Source of the DNA: Pedobacter sp. ISL-64
GTDB taxonomy: Bacteria; Bacteroidota; Bacteroidia; Sphingobacteriales; Sphingobacteriaceae
DNA: 64,000 bases
Assembly: GCF_018613605.1 (NCBI RefSeq)
Contig: NZ_JAGGPU010000019.1
Span: 202,276-266,275 of the forward strand
Direction of reading: 5' to 3'
Shown here: positions 53,786-63,484 of the stretch, piece by piece
Layout of the letters: every line of letters starts with the position of its first letter
Numbering within the stretch: the stretch's first letter is position 1
Program-made: the position numbers and the translations under genes
Notes under the pieces: model-generated
The model's database searches: none
Told to the model about the DNA's origin: nothing
What the model saw: only the letters and a program-made list of their open reading frames with translations

Positions 53786-53970
53786 GAACTGTAGATTGTG
53801 GCACAGATCAATGATTTTTTTCTTTTTGCGGGTTAATATTGTCCTGTCGGAACGGATGCTTGTTTAAAACGTTGGGGTGGTGGGTTTTAGTATGTGTGGA
53901 GATGGCTGTTCTGATAATAGGTTGGTGCTCTTTTGTCTGTTTATTTATTTTTTGTTAAAGGGATTAAGGT

Positions 53971-54852
53971 ATGGAAAAAGAAGAAATGATTTTGGTTGTG
54001 GAGCGTGTGGCGAAGGCTGTGGCTGGGGTTTATGGGCGGGAGAGTATGCCGCTGGCGCAGATGCGCGGGGTGGTGCTGTTGGTAAGGGAGGCTTTGGCGG
54101 AGCTTAGGGCTGCGGTGCTGGAGCAGGGTTTTAGATCGGTTGAAGAGGAGATTCATTTTTTTAAGGTGGTGTGGCCGGGGGTGTATAGCTGGCAGGTTTA
54201 TGCGGCGGACCGTTTTGCTGTGGATGTGAGGAGGCCTGTGGATGAGCGGGAAAAGGTGATCGGATATCTTAGGGAGGAGTTGAATTATGTTCAGAAGATT
54301 TTTTTACGCTCCCCGGTGCAGTTTGCGTATTTCAGGCAGGGGATGGAAGGGCTGGACGGTGCTTATTTTTTAGGGGAAGGGAAAAGGGATGTGGCGCTGG
54401 AAGGGCTGGGTGTGGATGCTGATGGACAGTTTGCTGCACCATGGAGTTATCTTTGGGCGAAGTTTATGGCGGGAGAGCGTTTGCGGGATGAGCTGTTGGC
54501 TGAACTTGCGGGGCTGGAAATCGGGATTGGCTTAGGTGACAGGTCGGTTACGCCTGCTGTGCCGGTCCGTGTAGGCGGGATGCGCTGGACGGGGGAGAAG
54601 GTAAACCTGATTGAGCTGGCGCATTCGCTGTTTGTATCGGGACAGATCGAGAATGGTAAGGTAGGGATTACGGAATTTTTTGAGCGGATGGGGAGGTGTT
54701 TTGAGATTGATCTAGGGATCCCTAAGCGGGGATTTGATGATCTCAGTTCTCGGAAACGGTTGAGCAGGACGCATTTTCTGGAGGTGTTGCAAGAGGGGCT
54801 GAACAAAAAGTTTGATGATGCGGATGCTTTTGATCCTGTTAAGGGGAGGTAG
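53971..54852 (+). CDS. rteC: RteC family regulator of element excision
   Basis: A 293-aa protein of the RteC family. The central part VEEEIHFFKVVWPGVYSWQVY and LREELNYVQKIFLRSPVQFAYFR and the C-terminal winged-helix stretch NLIELAHSLFVSGQIENGKVGITEF are hallmarks. In CTnDOT RteC activates the excision genes (established for that element). It is strongly GC-rich. It lies upstream of the tra genes across a long gene-poor region. Confidence 0.9.
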   Translation: MEKEEMILVVERVAKAVAGVYGRESMPLAQMRGVVLLVREALAELRAAVLEQGFRSVEEEIHFFKVVWPGVYSWQVYAADRFAVDVRRPVDEREKVIGYLREELNYVQKIFLRSPVQFAYFRQGMEGLDGAYFLGEGKRDVALEGLGVDADGQFAAPWSYLWAKFMAGERLRDELLAELAGLEIGIGLGDRSVTPAVPVRVGGMRWTGEKVNLIELAHSLFVSGQIENGKVGITEFFERMGRCFEIDLGIPKRGFDDLSSRKRLSRTHFLEVLQEGLNKKFDDADAFDPVKGR

Positions 54853-56779
54853 TGGTTTTGAAAAAAGGGATAACCAAATGAATGATTACCCCTAATCTAA
54901 ATTAACGCTCTCTGGCTTTCGCCGGATGTAAGGCTCTCACCCCTTACCCAACAAATATACTGAAATGTTTTTGTTTTATCTTGTATGGTACTATAAGTCA
55001 ATGGCCATAATCTCGCTGATCCTACTGTTTTATGAAAGTAAATTTTAAATGTGTTCTGATTGGGCTTTAATTAAATAAAATAGGAAAAAGGACGCTACAA
55101 ACTTTTAAGCTGTTTTTATTTGCCTATTTCCGTTCTTTCTGATTTTAAAGAAAATTGGCGTTTCCCTTTGGATAGAACACTGAATAAATAGAGGATCAGA
55201 AAAACATAATACGGTGGCGGCTTTCAAATTGAACACTTTAAAGCCTCTTTTTTTACAGCATCTTTTTGTTAATTTGGCAAATATAGCGCAAACGTTTGTC
55301 TTATTCAGGAGTCATTTTTCTCGCTTTAATTTGTTGTTAAAATATATGCTAAACGATTTAAATATGTCATATAAAGTTTTTAGGTTGTATATGTGGCCAC
55401 ACCGTAATGGAACCATAGGCAAACGTTTGCGCATATCTTTTTCGTGATTTATCGCATCTTTACTCTATCTTCAAAAAATTAAATCTAATTCCACGTTTTA
55501 AAAAAAAGGCTTCAATTACATTCTCTTTTGTGTTTCGCAATAGCACTTTCCTCAGCCTCTATACTCTAAAGTTTACATAAGGCTAACAAATCCTATGTCG
55601 ATGTAGTTGGCTCGCAGAACTGAAAAATAAAGGACGAATCCTGTATTTCATCAATGATGAGCATTAGAAAATGCTATAAAGCCCTTACCAATATCCCTGG
55701 TTTGTGTGAGTTTTTTACCCATCACCAGTTCGGAAATTAGATCTCTTTCAGAGGCTATAAAAAAAAACACCTCAAATGGTAGGATCCGGCAGGAAGATGC
55801 TATAAAATGGGGAAAAGTAAAAGGCACAAATCAATAACTAACTTTAGTGGCTGATCTTGAGAAGCCAGCAATAGAAAGCTTTAAAGATCAATTATTCACT
55901 TCCGTGTCTGATGCGATGCAGGAACCATTTTCTGATTTCAGGATCTAAGACTTCTGAATTATTCAGTACCGTTACGACTGCAAAGGGGGGTATATCATAT
56001 TTAATATACAGTGAATATCTGAACGCATTGAAATGCTGCCCGTCTTCTCCAATATCTTACAAAAATTATCGGTACGGCTAAATAAATCCCGATTTTAAGG
56101 CGCTGAAGCACACTTGGGATTTTATGGGGGGTAATTGACCGGGATGCTTTCGGCTTTAGATGGCTCTTCCAGGTTTCCTTTTATAAAACAATCAAAAAAA
56201 CTGTAAAGCTGTTTTTGATCCGCTTGGAGCTTAGTTCCTGTGTGGTCAGGAATATCCTGATATCATTTTTAAATAGATACCCGCCTTGAGAAAATCGTTT
56301 TTGAGATCAGAGTCCCCTGGGTAGGGGTTTATATTGTTCAGAAAATGTTTGATTTTGAACAAGATGCTTACAAAATCCCTGGTAGCATTGTGTTATATTT
56401 TCACGCTGACTGATTGCTATGATCCAACGGAGTCATTTTTTCAAGTTGGCGAATAATATCATAAGCAACTGTGATCCGGTTGTTGGCCCTGTTCCGAGAT
56501 CTGAAAAAGGCGGGGGAAAACAAGGATATAAAAAATGATAATCGCAAATATACTAAGTATGATAACTGGAAGGTCCAATATAAACTTTGCTCTCTGATCA
56601 CTTATTCCATAGAAAAGCTATGCCATTGTTTTCTCCAAGCTGTTCTATCTCCTTTTATAGCTCAATCGCTTGGAACGCCTCTGTTTTCCGAAATTTTTCC
56701 AAGCTCGGCCATAAAGTTTTGCGTTCTGTGAAACTTTGATCCAGTTAAGCAATAGGGCTTGACGGATAAATTTTCTTTG
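54853..56779. other. gene-poor region between rteC and the tra genes
   Basis: About 1.9 kb lacking a convincing coding frame; short frames at 55214-55447 and 56471-56731 lack protein-like features. AT content is high compared with both flanks. It holds two GCAAACGTTTG(C/T) palindromes (next entry). It is probably a graveyard of decayed genes plus the tra promoter near its right end. Confidence 0.5.
55288..55430. promoter_or_regulatory. two LacI-type palindromes in gene-poor region
   Basis: GCAAACGTTTGT at 55288-55299 and GCAAACGTTTGC (perfect) at 55419-55430. These resemble operators of LacI-type regulators (CG-centred GCAAACGTTTGC). No matching regulator or target gene is adjacent, so they may belong to a lost gene. 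Confidence 0.45.
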
Positions 56780-57283
56780 ATGTTACTTTTTCTTTCTCAT
56801 TGGCAGCCGATGTTTTTTGTTGCTGCCTGCCTGATGGGCATCTGTACGGTCGGGCTACTTTTTTATTTCTTAAAAGTTTGGTGCCGGGCCCGTGGGGAAC
56901 CTAGAGGGAATGGTATGGCTGCTGTTTCTGGTGGAGGCGTAGCTGATGTGATGGGCAAGGTGAGGTTGGAGGCTGGGGTGCAGGAGGTGCGGATGTCGGA
57001 GCTCGTTTTTGACCGTTCGGGGATTGCGGAAAATTTGAGGAAAGTGGTGAGTGTGGAAAGCGTGGGGATGGCGGATGATGTGATGGATGAGGTGAGCAAG
57101 TGTTTTGATCTGATCGGTGAGATGGATGGTAAGAAGGAGGATTTTATGCGAATGATGGCGGGGTTGGAGGGGATTTATCCGGAGATGGCAGATCATCCTG
57201 CGCTGGCGGAGGTCAGGGCTTTTATCAGTTCACATGCGCCTTTTGCGCTTTCGAAGCAGGAGCTTGCGGGGTTCTGGGGCTAG
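56780..57283 (+). CDS. membrane-anchored protein at the start of the tra cluster
   Basis: The ATG at 56780 is preferred over a TTG seven codons upstream; length 167 aa. One N-terminal membrane helix (FFVAACLMGICTVGLLFYFL) is followed by a soluble, acidic, helix-rich part. Its place just before traE corresponds to the traD position of CTnDOT-type elements, but no family motif can be read. Probably a conjugation protein; function unknown. Confidence 0.65.
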   Translation: MLLFLSHWQPMFFVAACLMGICTVGLLFYFLKVWCRARGEPRGNGMAAVSGGGVADVMGKVRLEAGVQEVRMSELVFDRSGIAENLRKVVSVESVGMADDVMDEVSKCFDLIGEMDGKKEDFMRMMAGLEGIYPEMADHPALAEVRAFISSHAPFALSKQELAGFWG

Positions 57284-57336
57284 GGTTTGTGCTGGCTTTT
57301 AAGGGTTTTAAGGAAAATAAAAATTGGGGGTGTAGA

Positions 57337-57687
57337 ATGAAAATAGAAAAAAAGGTTAAAGATAAAAGCGAGGTCTGGGCCAGGGCCGGTCTGGTTGGGC
57401 TTGTGGGGCTATGCTTTGTCCTGCTGCTGGAAGTGGGCGATGCGCTGGCGCAGAACGGGCAGGCGGGGATACAGGAGGCGACTAATCAGGTGAAGGGTTA
57501 TTTTAATACGGGGGCTAACCTGATGTATGCGATCGGTGCGGTGATGGGGATCATCGGTGCGGTGAAAGTATTTCAGAAGTGGAATGCAGGGGAGCCGGAT
57601 ACGGGCAAGGTGGCGGCGGCCTGGTTTGGATCTTGCGTTTTTTTGGTGATTGTGACTTCGGTGCTTAAATCTTTTTTTGGGGTGTAG
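57337..57687 (+). CDS. traE: conjugation protein TraE (DUF4134)
   Basis: The ATG at 57337 gives 116 aa with a signal-like first helix (GLVGLVGLCFVLLLEVGDALAQ) and two hydrophobic segments (NLMYAIGAVMGIIGAVKVF, WFGSCVFLVIVTSVL), the DUF4134 layout. It has the size and topology of VirB2/VirB3-class small membrane components. TraF follows after 2 bp. Confidence 0.9.
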   Translation: MKIEKKVKDKSEVWARAGLVGLVGLCFVLLLEVGDALAQNGQAGIQEATNQVKGYFNTGANLMYAIGAVMGIIGAVKVFQKWNAGEPDTGKVAAAWFGSCVFLVIVTSVLKSFFGV

Positions 57688-57689
57688 GT

Positions 57690-58028
57690 ATGGGAACGGT
57701 TTATCAGATTAATAAGGGGCTAAACAGGCCAATCAGTTTTAAGGGGCTGAAGGCGCAGTACATTGCTTATTTAAGCGCGGGGCTGGTGGTATTGCTTTTG
57801 GGTTTTACGGTATTGTACATTCTGGGTCTGCCACTGGTGGTACTGCTTCCGGTAACCGGGGTTTTGGGAGCGGGGCTGTTTGTTGGGGTGAATTTTTTGA
57901 GTAAACGTTTTGGCCGGTACGGGCTGATGAAGTATCTGGCGTCGCGCCGGGTTCCGGTGTACCTGTGGTTCAATTCAAGGAAACTTTTTACCCATCTTAA
58001 AATAGGGAGCGGTTATGGGAAGAAATAG
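57690..58028 (+). CDS. traF: conjugation protein TraF (DUF4133)
   Basis: A 112-aa inner-membrane protein with start YQINKGLNRPISFKGLKAQY and two helices (YLSAGLVVLLLGFTVLYIL, LVVLLPVTGVLGAGLFVGV), typical for DUF4133/VirB3-like TraF. Its end overlaps traG by 14 bp, a tight operon. Both components work with the TraG ATPase at the base of the channel. Confidence 0.92.
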   Translation: MGTVYQINKGLNRPISFKGLKAQYIAYLSAGLVVLLLGFTVLYILGLPLVVLLPVTGVLGAGLFVGVNFLSKRFGRYGLMKYLASRRVPVYLWFNSRKLFTHLKIGSGYGKK

Positions 58029-60531
58029 AGATGTTGTTTTGCCTGGAGGTGGGGTAAGGGCTTCGGCTATGTTCCCGGTGTACAGGGTGGAAAGGGATTG
58101 TATGCTTTCGGTGCAGGGGGATATTACGGTGGGCTTTGAGGTTTCGCTGCCGGAGATCTTTACGCTTTCTTCGCGGGATTATGAGGCTTTTCACCAGGGT
58201 TGGGTAAGGGCGATCAGGTTATTGCCGGAACATACGGTGTTCCATAAACAGGATTGGTTTGGTCGGGAGGCTTATGGTTTTAAGGAGGTGCCGGGGGCGG
58301 ATTTTTTGAGCGTTTCCAGCGAGAAATTCTTTTCCGGTAGGCAAAGGCTGGCGCATAAATGTTATGTGTTTTTAACGAAAAAGGCTGCGGGCAGGAAGCT
58401 GTCCAGCTCTGGCTTTAGCAATATCCTGCGTAGGAGCATTGTGCCGAAGTCCGTTATTGATGAGCAGCTGTTGTCGGATTTTTTGGATGCGGTGGGACAG
58501 TTTTCTAGGGTGCTCTCGGACAGTGGTTTTGTGTCATTGGTTAGGTTGGATGATGATGCGCTGGCGGGAACGGCTAATAAGCCTGGCATTATTGAGCGTT
58601 ACTGCTTTTTGTTGGGTGAAAATGCGCCATCGGTGCTCCGGGACCTACACCTTAGGGATGGGATTTCGGTGGGGGAGAAAAAGGTGGAGCTTTTTACGCT
58701 TTCCGATGCGGAGGACCTGCCAGCTTTGTGCGGGTCAAGGATCAATTATGATCGGTATTCTACGGACAGGACAAAGTTTTCGGTGGGTTTTGCAAGTCCA
58801 TTGGGGCTGCTTTTGGACTGTGAGCATATTTATAACCAGTATATTTTTATTGGGGACAGTAGCTTGACTTTAAAGCAGCTGGAGGCGAAGCGCAGGCGTT
58901 TGCAATCGCTGTCTGCTTATTCAAGGGAGAATGCGGTAAGCAGGGATGCGGTGAACGGCTTTTTAAATGAGGCGGTGACGATGCAGCGGCTTCCGGTCAA
59001 AGCGCATTTCAATGTGATGGCCTGGTCGGAGGATGCTGTCCGGCAAAAAGAGCTGAAGAACCTGGTGGCTTCTGCCATGGCGGGTATGGATGCGGTGTGC
59101 AAGAGTGAGACCGCCGGGGCGGCGCAGATCTGGTTTGCCGGGGTGCCGGGCAATCAGGCAGACTTTCCTATGAACGATACCTTTGATACGTTTGCGGAGC
59201 AGGCCTGTTGCTTTCTGAACCTGGAGAGCAATTACCGTTCTTCGCCCTCAGCGTTTGGCCTGCGTCTGGGTGAGCGGATTTCCGGCTACCCTTTACATGT
59301 TGATCTTTCGGATGAGCCGATGCGGCTGGGGTATACCGACAACCGCAATAAGTTTGTGCTTGGGCCGAGCGGATCAGGAAAGAGTTTTTTTACCAATCAT
59401 TTGATGCGTTCCTGTTTCCGTGGGGATGCGCATGTGGTGATTGTGGATATCGGCCACAGTTACCGCGGGCTTTGTGAGCATGCCGGTGGCTATTATTTCA
59501 CCTATTCCGAGGAAAACCCGATCGCTTTTAATCCTTTTTTCCTCGCACCGGGGGATGTGATGGATACCGAGAAAAAAGAGAGCATCAAGACTTTGCTGCT
59601 GGCGTTATGGAAAAGGGAGGGGGAAACCTATCGCCAGTCGGAATATGTGGCGGTGTCGAATGCGCTGAACCTGTACTATGGTTTTTTAGGGCGTAATCCC
59701 GATGTCTTTCCCTGTTTTGATTCCTTTTATGAGTTTTTAATGGAGGAATTCCTACAGGTGCTGGAAGACGGCAAGGTACAGGAGCGGAACTTTGATATCG
59801 ATAACTTTCTTTTTGTACTGAATCCCTATTACAAGAACGGGGAGTTCGGTTACCTGCTTAATGCCAAAGAGAACCTGGACCTGCTGCACCAGCCTTTTGT
59901 AGTCTTTGAAATTGATTCGATCAAGTCGCATCCCATACTTTTTCCCGTGGTTACGCTCATCATTATGGATTTGTACGTATCCAAGATGAGAAAGCTTAAG
60001 GGGATCCGTAAGATCATTCTGATTGAGGAAAGCTGGAAAGCGATCGCTAAGGAAGGTATGGCGGAATACCTGAGGTTCCTGTTCAAAACGGTACGCAAGT
60101 TTTTTGGGGAGGCGATCGTGGTAACTCAGGAAGTAGAAGATATTATTTCCTCCCCGATTGTCAAGCAGGCGATCATCAACAGTTCTGGCTGCAAGATCTT
60201 ATTGGATCAGTCCAAGTTCCAGAACAGGTTCGGTGAAATCCAGGAGCTGCTGGGCTTGAGTGAAAAGGAGAAAGAACAGATACTGTCGATGAACAGGGCC
60301 AATGATCCTAACCGCAAGTACAAGGAGGTATTTATATCGCTGGGCGGGCAGAAATCGATGGTGTACAGAACAGAAGTAAGTTTGGAAGAGTATCTGACCT
60401 TTACCACTGAAGAGCCTGAACAGATCAAGGTGGAGGAATATGCACGGCGTTACGGAAGCAGGGAAAAGGGCATTACGGTGCTGGCGGACGAGTTAAGGGC
60501 TTCCAGGAATGAGGCAGTTAAGGTGCGGTAA
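58015..60531 (+). CDS. traG: TraG, VirB4-type conjugation ATPase
   Basis: An 838-aa cytoplasmic ATPase energising the type IV secretion channel. Walker A GPSGSGKS lies at about residues 450-457 (just after FVLGP), Walker B at KIILIEESWKAI, and VIVTQEVEDI follows. The N-terminal half is the VirB4 barrel region (VQGDITVGFEVSLPEIF). Length fits Bacteroidota TraG proteins. It is the most conserved marker of this conjugation system. Confidence 0.95.
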   Translation: MGRNRDVVLPGGGVRASAMFPVYRVERDCMLSVQGDITVGFEVSLPEIFTLSSRDYEAFHQGWVRAIRLLPEHTVFHKQDWFGREAYGFKEVPGADFLSVSSEKFFSGRQRLAHKCYVFLTKKAAGRKLSSSGFSNILRRSIVPKSVIDEQLLSDFLDAVGQFSRVLSDSGFVSLVRLDDDALAGTANKPGIIERYCFLLGENAPSVLRDLHLRDGISVGEKKVELFTLSDAEDLPALCGSRINYDRYSTDRTKFSVGFASPLGLLLDCEHIYNQYIFIGDSSLTLKQLEAKRRRLQSLSAYSRENAVSRDAVNGFLNEAVTMQRLPVKAHFNVMAWSEDAVRQKELKNLVASAMAGMDAVCKSETAGAAQIWFAGVPGNQADFPMNDTFDTFAEQACCFLNLESNYRSSPSAFGLRLGERISGYPLHVDLSDEPMRLGYTDNRNKFVLGPSGSGKSFFTNHLMRSCFRGDAHVVIVDIGHSYRGLCEHAGGYYFTYSEENPIAFNPFFLAPGDVMDTEKKESIKTLLLALWKREGETYRQSEYVAVSNALNLYYGFLGRNPDVFPCFDSFYEFLMEEFLQVLEDGKVQERNFDIDNFLFVLNPYYKNGEFGYLLNAKENLDLLHQPFVVFEIDSIKSHPILFPVVTLIIMDLYVSKMRKLKGIRKIILIEESWKAIAKEGMAEYLRFLFKTVRKFFGEAIVVTQEVEDIISSPIVKQAIINSSGCKILLDQSKFQNRFGEIQELLGLSEKEKEQILSMNRANDPNRKYKEVFISLGGQKSMVYRTEVSLEEYLTFTTEEPEQIKVEEYARRYGSREKGITVLADELRASRNEAVKVR

Positions 60532-60579
60532 AGTTGGATGTTTTTTATCATTTAAATTTTGGGATAACATTTTGGAACA

Positions 60580-60960
60580 ATGAAAAAGGTATTTGAAATG
60601 AGTTGCGTTCTTACGGTGCTGGGCATCCTTGGCGCATGTAAAATAGGAAACAATAAAAAGGACTTTATACCGGGCATGTATGTGAGCGATGCCAGGGGCG
60701 AATTTGCTTTGGCTTCGGACACGCTGGTATTTTCGGTTGGGGCGGGGGAGAATAGCTATTCCATCGAGCGCAGGACGGGCTACCAGCTGATCACGGAGGG
60801 TAGGCCAGGCAAACGGGAATGGGGCCGTGAAAGCTGGACGGGGATTTTTGATGCCAGATCGGGGCTGGTGCAGGAGATGCGCAAAGGCAGGGTGATCCGC
60901 TTTGTGCCGGACTCTGCTTATCTGGTGATCGGGCGCAGGGTGTACCGGAAGGTGCGTTAA
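60580..60960 (+). CDS. small lipoprotein in the TraH position
   Basis: A 126-aa protein with a lipoprotein signal (VLGILGAC, Cys20) and a beta-rich mature part (YVSDARGEFALASDTLVF, YQLITEGRPGKREW). It lies between traG and traI, where CTnDOT-type elements keep traH, but no TraH motif is known to me. It probably belongs to the outer part of the conjugation machine. Confidence 0.7.
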   Translation: MKKVFEMSCVLTVLGILGACKIGNNKKDFIPGMYVSDARGEFALASDTLVFSVGAGENSYSIERRTGYQLITEGRPGKREWGRESWTGIFDARSGLVQEMRKGRVIRFVPDSAYLVIGRRVYRKVR

Positions 60961-60989
60961 GGTTTTTTTGAAATCAATAATCAATAGGA

Positions 60990-61724
60990 ATGGAAATAGT
61001 GAAAAAATGCGGTGCTAATCTCGCCGCTAAAATCAGAAAGGTTATGAAAAGTTATATGATCATACTTCCGGTATCGGCGATGACAATCTGTGTGAGTCTG
61101 CCCAAAGGGGCAAATGCGCAGCTGGCGGTACTCGAAGTGATAAAGGCAGGGGTGAAAAAAGTCATCAAGGCGGTGGATCTGAAGGTGCAGCGTTTGCAGA
61201 ACGAAACGATCTGGCTACAGAATGCGCAGAAGGTGCTGGAAAATCAGCTGTCTAAATTAAAGCTGACCGAGATTGCCGATTGGTCGCAGCGGCAGAAGGA
61301 GCTTTATAGTAAGTATTATCAGGAACTCTGGGAAGTGAAATCGGCGATCACTTATTTTAAAAGGATCAGGGAACTCACATCCAAGCAGGTAAAACTGGTG
61401 GATGAATACCAGTGGGCCTGGAAACTCTTCCAGCAGGATAAACACTTTAAGGTGGAGGAACTGGAGAATATGAAGAATGTCTATTCGGGCATTCTGGATG
61501 AAAGCCTAAAGAATGTGGATGAGATCCTGCTGGTGGTGAACAGTTTTAAAATGCAGATGAGTGATGGGGAAAGGTTGGAAATCATTGCTAAGGCTTCCGA
61601 TAGGCTGGATACCAATTTCAGTGACCTGCAGACCTTTAACAGGCAGAACATCGGCATCAGTATCCAGCGGGCAAGGTCGGTGGATGAAGTGGCAACTTTA
61701 AAGGAAATCTACGGGGTGGAATAG
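60990..61724 (+). CDS. traI: conjugation protein TraI (secreted, coiled-coil type)
   Basis: A 244-aa exported protein with signal-like segment (MKSYMIILPVSAMTICVSLP, GANAQ) and then a long helical part (KVQRLQNETIWLQNAQKVLENQL, QRQKELYSKYYQELWEVK), as expected for Bacteroidota TraI (not the F-plasmid relaxase of that name). It lies between the TraH-like gene and the antisense VOC gene. It may form a periplasmic strut with the two similar proteins further down. Confidence 0.85.
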   Translation: MEIVKKCGANLAAKIRKVMKSYMIILPVSAMTICVSLPKGANAQLAVLEVIKAGVKKVIKAVDLKVQRLQNETIWLQNAQKVLENQLSKLKLTEIADWSQRQKELYSKYYQELWEVKSAITYFKRIRELTSKQVKLVDEYQWAWKLFQQDKHFKVEELENMKNVYSGILDESLKNVDEILLVVNSFKMQMSDGERLEIIAKASDRLDTNFSDLQTFNRQNIGISIQRARSVDEVATLKEIYGVE

Positions 61725-61772
61725 GCTCGGCGGGCGGATAGTTTATTGGTTTGGATAACGGCTTGATCCGGT

Positions 61773-62129
61773 TTAAACAATAGAACTTCCAAAAACCAGG
61801 GTATTGCCGTCGGGATCGTTGACCGCGAAATCGAGCATACCGTAATGGCGGTCTTCTATCGGCACGGTAATCAAGGCTCCCTTGGCTTTGATTTGCTCAT
61901 AAAAGGTGTCAACCTCGTCGCAGTCGATGCAAAGGTGGGCACCACCGGGGATCTTTTTGATACCCTGGTTAATCTGGCCGTTGAGGTGGACAAGCACGCT
62001 GCCATGGATCAGGCCCACATAATCACCAAAACGGAAGTCTTCGCTAAAGCCAAGGATATCCTGGTAATAGATAAGGGAAGCAGGGAGGTCGGATACATGG
62101 ATCACAATGGCGGAGCTGATGGCTTTCAT
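61773..62129 (-). CDS. VOC/glyoxalase-type protein antisense in the tra operon
   Basis: A 118-aa single VOC module (VIHVSDLPASLIYYQDILGF, VHLNGQINQG, AHLCIDCDEVDTFYEQIKAKG, DPDGNTLVFG). Metal-binding His/Glu positions are present. It is the only gene of the tra stretch on the minus strand, standing between traI and the next tra gene, 15 bp from the latter's start. It is a passenger, probably with its own promoter, and its insertion appears tolerated. The substrate is unknown. Confidence 0.85.
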   Translation of the reverse strand: MKAISSAIVIHVSDLPASLIYYQDILGFSEDFRFGDYVGLIHGSVLVHLNGQINQGIKKIPGGAHLCIDCDEVDTFYEQIKAKGALITVPIEDRHYGMLDFAVNDPDGNTLVFGSSIV

Positions 62130-62143
62130 GGGTAAATAAATTA

Positions 62144-62809
62144 ATGGTAGATAAGATGATTGAGATAAATATAAAAAGAGTTTTTAGCATTTCGCTGCTG
62201 ATGGCGTTAATGTCAAGTGCAACGCTGGCGCGTTGCCAGACCTGGTCGGAATGGTTTTCGCAGAAAAAAACGCAGGAAAAATACCTGCTTGAACAGATCG
62301 CAGCGGTGCAGCTGTATGCGGGCTATCTGAAAAAAGGCTATGAGGTGGCCCGTTCCGGTTGGAATACAGTTTCAGATCTTGCTAACGGGGAGTTCAGTTT
62401 GCATAACAATTTTATCAGCTCACTGGCGGCTGTTAATCCTGCGATCAGGAAATCGGTAAAGGTTGCAGAGATCGTGGCTTTTCAACTGGAGATGATGAAG
62501 GTTTTTTCTAGTTTAAAAGCCGAGCAGGGGCTGAGTCTTGCTGTCTTTGGTTATATCGGGGAAGTAGAGGATAAAGTGCTTTCCGAGTGTCGCGATGATC
62601 TGGACGGACTGTTTTTAGTCATGACTTCGGGACGGCTGGAAATGGGCGATGCGGAGCGGCTTTTGAGGTTAGACGGGATATATAAAGCGATGCAGGATAG
62701 GGCAAGCTTTGTTCGGGACTTCGCCGTTCAGGTGAGTATCCTGCAACGCATCAAAATGCGTGAAGAAAAATCGGTGGACAATTTAATGAGTTTATATGAA
62801 GTGCATTAA
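62144..62809 (+). CDS. secreted TraI-like conjugation protein, first paralog
   Basis: A 221-aa exported protein (ISLLMALMSSATLARCQ as signal) with a helical mature part: LKKGYEVARSGWNTVSDLANGEFSLHNNF and LDGIYKAMQDRASFVRDF. The same pattern recurs in the next gene, so these are tandem paralogs. I recall that proteins of this family are often annotated as TerB-like; tellurite function is not supported. Overlaps the next gene by 14 bp. Confidence 0.75.
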   Translation: MVDKMIEINIKRVFSISLLMALMSSATLARCQTWSEWFSQKKTQEKYLLEQIAAVQLYAGYLKKGYEVARSGWNTVSDLANGEFSLHNNFISSLAAVNPAIRKSVKVAEIVAFQLEMMKVFSSLKAEQGLSLAVFGYIGEVEDKVLSECRDDLDGLFLVMTSGRLEMGDAERLLRLDGIYKAMQDRASFVRDFAVQVSILQRIKMREEKSVDNLMSLYEVH

Positions 62810-63449
62810 AGGTTTTTGTTTGGTTAGGGGTTTCATGCCTGTTTTGATGTCGGTGCTGTTAGGCCTTTGTTCATTTGATGTTCACGCGCAGTCGACGGAG
62901 GCAAAACAATTGCTGCTGAATGTAGAAAAACTCAGCCAGTTAAAGAACATCCTTAGGGACATGAAAAAAGGATACGAAGTGCTGAGCACAGGATATAATA
63001 CGGTACGGAACATTTCAAAAGGGAATTTTTCGCTGCATGAGTTTTTTTTGGACGGGCTGATGCTGGTCAGTCCCGAGGTCAGGAAGTATCATAAGGTTGC
63101 GGATATGATTGCCTTGCAGGTGAAGATCGTATCGGAGTATAAAGCGGCTTACCGGGCTTTTTCTGCTTCGGGCAGTTTCAGCATAGAAGAGCTGGATTAT
63201 CTGGGTAGGGTGTATGGCCAGCTTTTGGAGCAGAGCCTGGATAACCTTGATGAACTGGCAACAGTACTGACCGCAGGGCAGCTGCGCATGGCGGACGAAG
63301 GAAGGCTGCGCATGATCGATCGGCTGTTTGCCGATACCGAAGACAAACTTTTATTCTTGCGGAGTTTTAATGTGCAGACAGGGCAGGTGTATAGGGCAAG
63401 GCAGAAGGAGAAAGTAAATGTGGCAGGTCTGAAAGTACTTTATCAGTAG
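62796..63449 (+). CDS. secreted TraI-like conjugation protein, second paralog
   Basis: A 217-aa exported protein with signal-like segment (VLMSVLLGLCSFDVHAQ). It shares with the first paralog the pattern KKGYEVLSTGYNTVRNISKG-NFSLHEFFLDG, the PEVRKYHKVADMIALQV helix and a late LRMIDRLFADTEDKLLFLR. It is 35 bp before traJ. Tandem duplication followed by divergence is likely; the two may form a hetero-oligomer in the periplasm. Confidence 0.75.
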   Translation: MKCIKGFCLVRGFMPVLMSVLLGLCSFDVHAQSTEAKQLLLNVEKLSQLKNILRDMKKGYEVLSTGYNTVRNISKGNFSLHEFFLDGLMLVSPEVRKYHKVADMIALQVKIVSEYKAAYRAFSASGSFSIEELDYLGRVYGQLLEQSLDNLDELATVLTAGQLRMADEGRLRMIDRLFADTEDKLLFLRSFNVQTGQVYRARQKEKVNVAGLKVLYQ

Positions 63450-63484
63450 GTGTAGGTTTTTGTCTTAAATAAATAACAGGTTTT

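Noticed and set aside
53361..53804. 147-aa minus-strand frame overlapping the Crp gene
   Set aside because: Pro/His/Arg/Thr-rich composition marks it as an out-of-frame shadow of the Crp/Fnr gene.
55214..55447. 77-aa frame in the gene-poor region
   Set aside because: It overlaps the LacI-type palindromes and has no recognisable domain.
61845..62135. 96-aa plus-strand frame over the VOC gene
   Set aside because: It is the antisense shadow of a clear VOC protein.
62144..63449. Tellurite resistance (TerB) function for the secreted paralogs
   Set aside because: They are exported, lie in the tra operon and resemble each other and TraI in layout, so a conjugation role is more likely.
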